Assembly: GCF_003015185.1 (NCBI RefSeq)
Contig: NZ_CP027860.1
Location: forward strand, 3,710,501 to 3,774,500
Direction: 5' to 3'
DNA: 64,000 nt
DNA from: Ahniella affigens
GTDB lineage: Bacteria > Pseudomonadota > Gammaproteobacteria > Xanthomonadales > Ahniellaceae
The position numbers and the translations under genes are program-made. Shown piece after piece: positions 59,204 through 64,000 of the stretch. How positions within the stretch are numbered: the stretch's first letter is position 1; each line of letters begins with the position of its first letter. The notes under the pieces are model-generated. The model ran no database searches. It worked only from the letters and a program-made list of their open reading frames with translations, and was not told the origin of the DNA.

Positions 59204-59676
59204 GTGCCATAACGATTGCTGTGGTTTCTCGATCGCGACCACGGCAGGTATCGCTAGGTCGAAACTCACCCCGGATCAAGTCCGGGGTGACGAATGGTGT
59301 TTTCTGTTAGCTTTGGCCCAGTCTGCGGTGCGGCTCGGCGACCGCGTCAGGCTGGGTACGTCAGGCATTGAGTCAGATTGTCGCTTCAAATCCGACCTGG
59401 AGTCGAGAAGTCGAGTGGCGAACGCCGCAAGCAAATCACAATGCGCTCTACTTACCGCGAGTAATCTGGACGCAAGTCCTGGGCCCGACAGTGGCAAACC
59501 CAACCTCTCGTCGGCCCGGACTTGATCCGGGCCGGGTTTCGGGTCGCTGCGGCCGGCGTCATTGTTCCATTCACTACCGCCCGCGCTCTCGGCACCGCCC
59601 CCTCAATCAGGTGGGTAAAAACAACGCATGGCCGCGTTAAGCTGACGTCAGGTCAGTCCCTGCGGAGGGTTTCGCC
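59204..59676. other. Intergenic region carrying two inverted palindromic repeats
   Basis: About 470 bp with no credible gene. TCACCCCGGA-TCAAG-TCCGGGGTGA (59266-59290) and GGCCCGGA-CTTGA-TCCGGGCC (59513-59533) share the core CCGGA-TCAAG-TCCGG in opposite orientation. This CCGGATCAAGTCCGG motif is a known type of dispersed genomic repeat. The remaining sequence shows nothing recognisable. Confidence 0.65.
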
Positions 59677-61359
59677 ATGATCGGATCCAGACTCGCGCAT
59701 TGCGCCCTATTCACCGTGTTGCTCATCGGGTGCAGCGCCGCACTGGCCGGCAGAATGCCGCGCAGCGACATCAGCAACACAGCCGTCGGTGAGGTGTGCT
59801 TCGACCACGACGCCTGCGTCAAAGTCGTGTCGGTCCGCGGCAGTCGCTATGAGGGCGCACACACGTACAACCTGTCAGCCAGTTCGGAGTGGGTCACAGG
59901 GGTCTATGACGCCAATGGCAAGATCGTCGGCAAGGTCAAGACCGGTGGTGACGTCGTCGTCATCTCGACTGAAGTCTATGCACGCCGCGATGCGGGACAG
60001 AAAACCTATACGATTCACCGGATCGACGGTAAGACGAAACCGATCAAGACGCCCTATCGCGCCATTACGACTTCGGCCCGACGGCGTGGGTGGGACAATT
60101 GGCTTGGCACGCACATGGGCGGATTCGGCTCGACCGAGTTCCCAAAGTTCAGCACCTTCCGCGATGTCTATCCGATCGCCGGATCATTCGGTGGCATTAC
60201 CGCAGATGGCCGCGTGCAGCCGTTCACCGAGGCCATCGGCACCGCCTATGCCTATGGTGACTACTTCGTGGTGGCAGATCCCGAAGGCAAGCGCTTCATC
60301 ATCACCGATCATGCGTTCCAGAAGCTCTCGCCGGTGCTCGACAACTTAGCGCTACACACCACGGCTTACGACGAGACGATGTCCGACACCAGCCGCTTTC
60401 TCGGCGGCGCGAGTCGGCGCATTGTGTTCTCGGTCAAGAACAAGATCGGCGAAGGTGGGCGCGAGCTGCACCGACCACTGCCCATGCAGCGCGGCGAACA
60501 GTTCCCGGCCGATCTGATTGGCCTCGCGCCCATTCTGAATCAATACGGCCGCGGCAACCCATGCGAAGCGGAGCTCGGCGCGGCGTGTCGGCGTGATCTG
60601 CGTGGCTGGGTCGCGATGTGGGCTGGTGCCGACGGGTCACCCAAGGTGTCGATTGAGGAACCAAGACTGCGACGGTTCACCAGCGATCGCTACAAGTCGG
60701 TCCATTGGAACCCGTATGAGGCCACCTTCATTGCGGCAGTCGCGGAAACACGCGATGGTCAGTTCCGAGTGCTACCGTATAAGGTGGAAGTGACCGGTGA
60801 CATGACCATGAGCATGCTGCCGGAGACTTACGCCAGCTTGGATGCCGCCAACAACGCGATCACGTACATTCAGAATCAGCGCGCCACCGAGCTCTGGAAT
60901 CGCGTGCTCGCCGATCAACAAGCCGCGTACGAACGCTACGCGGCGTGGGAGGCAGCCCGGGCCGAGGAAGATCGGCAGCGGGCAGCGCGTGCCGCCGCCG
61001 AGGACGCCGAGAACGCCGCCGCCACGACGCTGATTGCTGCGGGCGACGCCGATGCGATCTGCAAGCAAGCCTTCAAAGCAAGTTCATTCTACGCCCGCAC
61101 CAACCTGTTCGATGCCTGCTCCCGCCTACGCCCCGCTGCGGCAACCAACTCGCGCGGATTTTGGGGCGATCTCGCCGCCGGACTTGCCGCCTACAACCGC
61201 GCGGGCGGCCCAGGGGCAACAGCGAGTACTGGCACCAGCGCGACCTACACCAGCAGTTCGAACAGCGGCGACTTCAACCGCTCGATGCAGAACATCGATA
61301 CCGCGCTCCGAGTGATTTCTGATCCGAACTGGAATGGTGCAGCGGCGGCGGCTTGGTAG
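59677..61359 (+). CDS. Exported protein of unknown function with C-terminal coiled coil
   Basis: 560 residues with GGAGGG before the ATG and a signal peptide; LLIGCSA is a possible lipobox (Cys at about 19), though cleavage at ALA-GR is also possible. The body (about 30-400) has no motif I recognise; it contains the repeated Asp/Gly-rich segments VYDANGKIVGKVKTGG and IAGSFGGITADGR. Residues about 400-455 are a charged Ala/Glu/Arg coiled coil, then a Cys-containing helical segment (AICKQAFKASSFYA, FDACSRLRP) and a Ser/Thr/Gly-rich end. It ends NWNGAAAAAW and lacks the F-x-[DN]-[GD]-F-E tail. Envelope role likely; function unknown. Confidence 0.75.
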   Translation: MIGSRLAHCALFTVLLIGCSAALAGRMPRSDISNTAVGEVCFDHDACVKVVSVRGSRYEGAHTYNLSASSEWVTGVYDANGKIVGKVKTGGDVVVISTEVYARRDAGQKTYTIHRIDGKTKPIKTPYRAITTSARRRGWDNWLGTHMGGFGSTEFPKFSTFRDVYPIAGSFGGITADGRVQPFTEAIGTAYAYGDYFVVADPEGKRFIITDHAFQKLSPVLDNLALHTTAYDETMSDTSRFLGGASRRIVFSVKNKIGEGGRELHRPLPMQRGEQFPADLIGLAPILNQYGRGNPCEAELGAACRRDLRGWVAMWAGADGSPKVSIEEPRLRRFTSDRYKSVHWNPYEATFIAAVAETRDGQFRVLPYKVEVTGDMTMSMLPETYASLDAANNAITYIQNQRATELWNRVLADQQAAYERYAAWEAARAEEDRQRAARAAAEDAENAAATTLIAAGDADAICKQAFKASSFYARTNLFDACSRLRPAAATNSRGFWGDLAAGLAAYNRAGGPGATASTGTSATYTSSSNSGDFNRSMQNIDTALRVISDPNWNGAAAAAW

Positions 61360-61506
61360 CCGTGAGGCGAGCCTGCTGGCCGAATGAACCGCTGCTGCAT
61401 CTGCGCTGTCACGGCAACCTGACCGAGTGCCGTGGCAACTGCATCATTGCGTGGATGATTCGCGAGCAAACGGCATGATTAAGCGCTACTGGTAGTCTTG
61501 GCACCT

Positions 61507-61962
61507 ATGATCTTGATCCCCACCACCACGAAGGAGAAGCTTCCCAAGGGTTACGCCTATCCGCTTGGCGCAGAGCAGATCTCCGCGCCGCTACAGGACG
61601 CACTTTGTCTCAGCCTCCTACGGCTGAGTTTTTCTTGGCGGGACACCTTTTGGTCGGGAGCCTACGCAGACAAACTGCGCCAGGGCGGAGCCATCCAGGT
61701 CCTCAGCGTGACGCGTCCGCTGTTGTCAGATGAACGACTGTCGATCAGGGTGCATGCCGTTCCCCAAGCCGAGGCAGCAGTTGCCCGAACACTTCTGTTG
61801 GACCAATCACTGCCTGAACTCGCGGCCTATCTGGCTAGCTGGACCGACGACCAGGAATGGGTTTCTTGGAGTGTTGAGTACGACCTTGGAACACATTCCT
61901 TGAAGCCCATTAATGCGTCCGGAAGTCAGTCGCGTCGACCGCATCGCGTACGCCCATCGTGA
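61507..61962 (+). CDS. Small protein of unknown function
   Basis: 151 residues starting MILIPTTTKEKLPKG; an ATG three codons upstream is possible. No signal peptide or membrane segment. The composition looks like a real soluble protein, with aromatic-rich segments (LSFSWRDTFWSGAYADKLR, WTDDQEWVSWSVEYDLG) and a basic C-terminus. I do not recognise the family. It is a single gene between the coiled-coil protein and the convergent nrdB. Confidence 0.6.
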   Translation: MILIPTTTKEKLPKGYAYPLGAEQISAPLQDALCLSLLRLSFSWRDTFWSGAYADKLRQGGAIQVLSVTRPLLSDERLSIRVHAVPQAEAAVARTLLLDQSLPELAAYLASWTDDQEWVSWSVEYDLGTHSLKPINASGSQSRRPHRVRPS

Positions 61963-61992
61963 GCATAGACGCTGAAAGAGCCGTGCAACGAC

Positions 61993-63003
61993 TCAGAACG
62001 CGTGGTCAAACCGCACCTCGCCACTGACGCCCACCTGATAGGCACTGACTTTGCGTTCAAAGAAATTGGCGAGCTCTTGCACATCCTGCGCCACCATGAA
62101 CGGGAACGGGTTGCTCGCGCCATAGATGGGCATCAGGCCGAGTTGCTGCAAACGCTGATCGGCCACGTATTCGAGATACTGCCGCATCTCTTTCAGCGAC
62201 AATCCAACAACGCCGCCGGCGAGTACATCCTCGGCGAACGCCAGCTCACAGTGCACCGCCTCCTCGATCATGGCCCGGACGGATTCATGCCACTCAGCAT
62301 CGAACAGATCCGGCTGCTCATCGCGGATGGTGTCGATCACCTCGAACGCGAAGCCCATATGCATCGACTCATCGCGGAATACCCAGTTCGTGCCCGCCGC
62401 CAACCCGGGCAGCAGACCACGCGAACGCAGGAAATACACATAGGCGAATGCTGCAAAGAAGAACAAGCCTTCGACGCAGCAGGCAAACCCCGTGAGGTTC
62501 AACAGGAACTGCTGTTTTGCCGCACGGGTATCGAGCCGATCCAGACTGGCGATCGAATCAATCCAGCGCTGACAAAACGCTGCCTTCTGCGCAATCGACG
62601 GCACATGATGGACCGCCGCAAACGCTTCAGCCCGACGCTCGGGATCGGGCAAGTAGGCATCGAGCAGTGTCAGGTAGAACTGCACGTGGAGCGCCTCTTC
62701 GTACAACTGCCGAGACAGATACAGGCGCGCTTCTGGCGCATTGATGTGGCGATACAGATTCAGCACGAGGTTGTTGGCGACAATCGTGTCGCCAGTCGCG
62801 AAGAAGGCCACCAAGCGTTCGATCAGGTGTTGCTCGGCCGGGCCAAGTTTGTTCCGAAGGTCATTGAGATCGATCGCGAAATCAATTTCATCGACGGTCC
62901 AGGTATTCCGAATCGCGGCCTTGTAGCGCTCATAGAAGCTCGGGTAGCGCATGGGCCGCAGGCTCAGATTGAACCCAGGGTCGAGCAGATCAGCGGTCTT
63001 CAT
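61993..63003 (-). CDS. nrdB: Ribonucleotide reductase beta subunit (class Ia)
   Basis: 336 residues starting MKTADLLDPG. The di-iron and radical site is intact: D72, E103, H106 and the radical tyrosine Y110 in EEALHVQFY, and the second Glu/His pair in FRDESMHMGFAF. With NrdA it reduces ribonucleotides to deoxyribonucleotides. The ATG overlaps the nrdA stop (ATGA), which sets the start; longer open reading upstream is inside nrdA. Confidence 0.96.
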   Translation of the reverse strand: MKTADLLDPGFNLSLRPMRYPSFYERYKAAIRNTWTVDEIDFAIDLNDLRNKLGPAEQHLIERLVAFFATGDTIVANNLVLNLYRHINAPEARLYLSRQLYEEALHVQFYLTLLDAYLPDPERRAEAFAAVHHVPSIAQKAAFCQRWIDSIASLDRLDTRAAKQQFLLNLTGFACCVEGLFFFAAFAYVYFLRSRGLLPGLAAGTNWVFRDESMHMGFAFEVIDTIRDEQPDLFDAEWHESVRAMIEEAVHCELAFAEDVLAGGVVGLSLKEMRQYLEYVADQRLQQLGLMPIYGASNPFPFMVAQDVQELANFFERKVSAYQVGVSGEVRFDHAF

Positions 63004-64000
63004 TGGCAGGCCTCGCACAATTCTGGGTTCTCCAACGAGCAGTAAACCGCCTCGACCGGCGCCACTTTCGTTTGGGCAATGCGGCTCGCGGGTCGCGAAC
63101 GCAGGTAGTAAGTCGTCTTGAGCCCGGACTTCCAGGCATACATGTACATCGACGACAAGGTTCCAATATTGGGATTCGCCTGGAACAAGTTCAGCGACTG
63201 GCTCTGATCGATGTAGGCGGCCCTCGCTTCCGCAAGATCGATCAACGCCCGCTGCGGCAACTCCCAAGCCGTGCGATAGATCGTCTTTAACGGATCCGGA
63301 ATGCCAGCAATACCCTGAATCGAACCGTCGGCGCGTTTGATCGCATCACGGATCGCCTCCGTCCACAATCCGAGCCGCTTCAGTTCGGCCACCAGGTAGC
63401 GGTTCACCTGCAGGAAATCGCCACTCAGCGTTTCGCGCTTGAACAAATTGGACACCATCGGCTCGATGCACTCATAGCAACCCGCGATCGATGCAATCGT
63501 GGCCGTCGGCGCGATCGCAATCAGCAAGGCGTTGCGCAGCCCATGTTCCTTGATCGCTGTACGCAGCGCTTGCCAACGCGGCGTATCGAGCTTGATCCCG
63601 GCAAACAACTCTGGATGTAGCTCACCGCGCGCCAATCGGGTTTCTGCGAATGCGGGATGCGCGCCGTGCGCCGCTGCCAATTCGACCGATTCCTGCAACG
63701 CGTGAAAATAGATCGCCTCGGCGATGTCGGTCGAGAGTTGCTTGGCCGCATCCGAATCGAATGGCAGCCGCAACTGAAAGAACACGTCCTGCAACCCCAT
63801 GACACCGAGCCCGACCGGGCGCCAGCGCGCATTGGATCGGCGCGTCGATTCGATCGGATAGAAGTTGAGGTCGATGACCGCGTCGAGTTGGCGCACCGCA
63901 ATCGCAACGGTTTCGGCGAGCTTGTCGAAGTCGAAACCATCGTCGCCGACGTGCTGGGCCAGATTGATGGAGCCCAGATTGCAGACCGCGGTTTCGTCGC
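63000..64000 (-). CDS. nrdA: Ribonucleotide reductase alpha subunit (class Ia), C-terminal part (5' end outside window)
   Basis: The frame is open to the right edge, so the start and N-terminal half are outside; about 332 residues are visible. They begin with DETAVCNLGSINLA, where the Cys matches a redox-active cysteine of the active site, continue through GLGVMGLQDVFF, and contain the radical-transfer tyrosine pair in KTTYYLRS. The C-terminus ENPELCEACQ carries the cysteine pair that passes electrons from thioredoxin. It forms one operon with nrdB by an ATGA overlap. Confidence 0.96.
   Translation of the reverse strand, partial: DETAVCNLGSINLAQHVGDDGFDFDKLAETVAIAVRQLDAVIDLNFYPIESTRRSNARWRPVGLGVMGLQDVFFQLRLPFDSDAAKQLSTDIAEAIYFHALQESVELAAAHGAHPAFAETRLARGELHPELFAGIKLDTPRWQALRTAIKEHGLRNALLIAIAPTATIASIAGCYECIEPMVSNLFKRETLSGDFLQVNRYLVAELKRLGLWTEAIRDAIKRADGSIQGIAGIPDPLKTIYRTAWELPQRALIDLAEARAAYIDQSQSLNLFQANPNIGTLSSMYMYAWKSGLKTTYYLRSRPASRIAQTKVAPVEAVYCSLENPELCEACQ

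Overview
The window is a GC-rich, gene-dense chromosomal segment. Gene content points to a gammaproteobacterium of the order Lysobacterales (Xanthomonadales), probably near Rhodanobacteraceae. The supporting signs are GyrA with E. coli-like numbering, a ParE of 628 residues, a TIGR01777-type SDR, paired ECF sigma factors and Ser/Thr kinases, and secreted proteins ending in an F-x-[DN]-[GD]-F-E tail. No phage, transposase, integrase or CRISPR array was seen. Housekeeping genes (rho, metK, 6S RNA, a tRNA-Thr, rhlE, gyrA, parE, a class I aldolase, nrdAB) alternate with regulatory, secretion and envelope genes.

Layout. 1-1660: end of an ECF sigma gene overlapping a membrane Ser/Thr kinase. 1682-5145 (minus): LysR regulator, Ahr-like zinc aldehyde reductase, unknown membrane protein. 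5282-9427: rho, 6S RNA, metK and tRNA-Thr with their terminators. 9492-12878 (minus): very large secreted subtilase. 13142-19294 (minus): RND pump, periplasmic adaptor, LytS-like kinase and LytTR response regulator, all tightly packed. 19514-23627 (minus): two secreted proteins, one heparinase II/III-like. Divergent from them, 23904-27061: a second kinase and sigma pair. 27138-30205 (minus): FdhF/YdeP-type molybdoenzyme and FdhD. 30451-31941: rhlE. 32371-36147: membrane-anchored SDR, phasin, DUF1287 protein, glycosyltransferase with TPRs. 36178-41614 (minus): gyrA, Do-like protease and a protease homologue without catalytic residues, joined by ATGA overlaps. 41857-44922: beta-propeller sensor diguanylate cyclase. 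44946-45313: REP elements amplified in a 142-bp tandem repeat. 45392-47470 (minus): trimethylamine-dehydrogenase-like flavoenzyme. 47800-50936: secreted DUF4124 protease and parE. 50953-51227: a second REP cluster. 51276-57977 (minus): third sigma and kinase pair, then a seven-FN3 secreted protein. 58134-61962: aldolase and two unknown proteins. 61993-64000 (minus): nrdA (5' cut off) and nrdB.

Two threads cross the window. First, three separate ECF sigma and Ser/Thr kinase pairs overlap by 1, 4 and 11 bp, without an anti-sigma gene; two of them adjoin secreted-protein genes. Second, four large exported proteins of unrelated architecture share the same C-terminal tail, which looks like a sorting or processing signal. 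Together they suggest, as inference, kinase-gated sigma factors controlling a set of tagged exoproteins.
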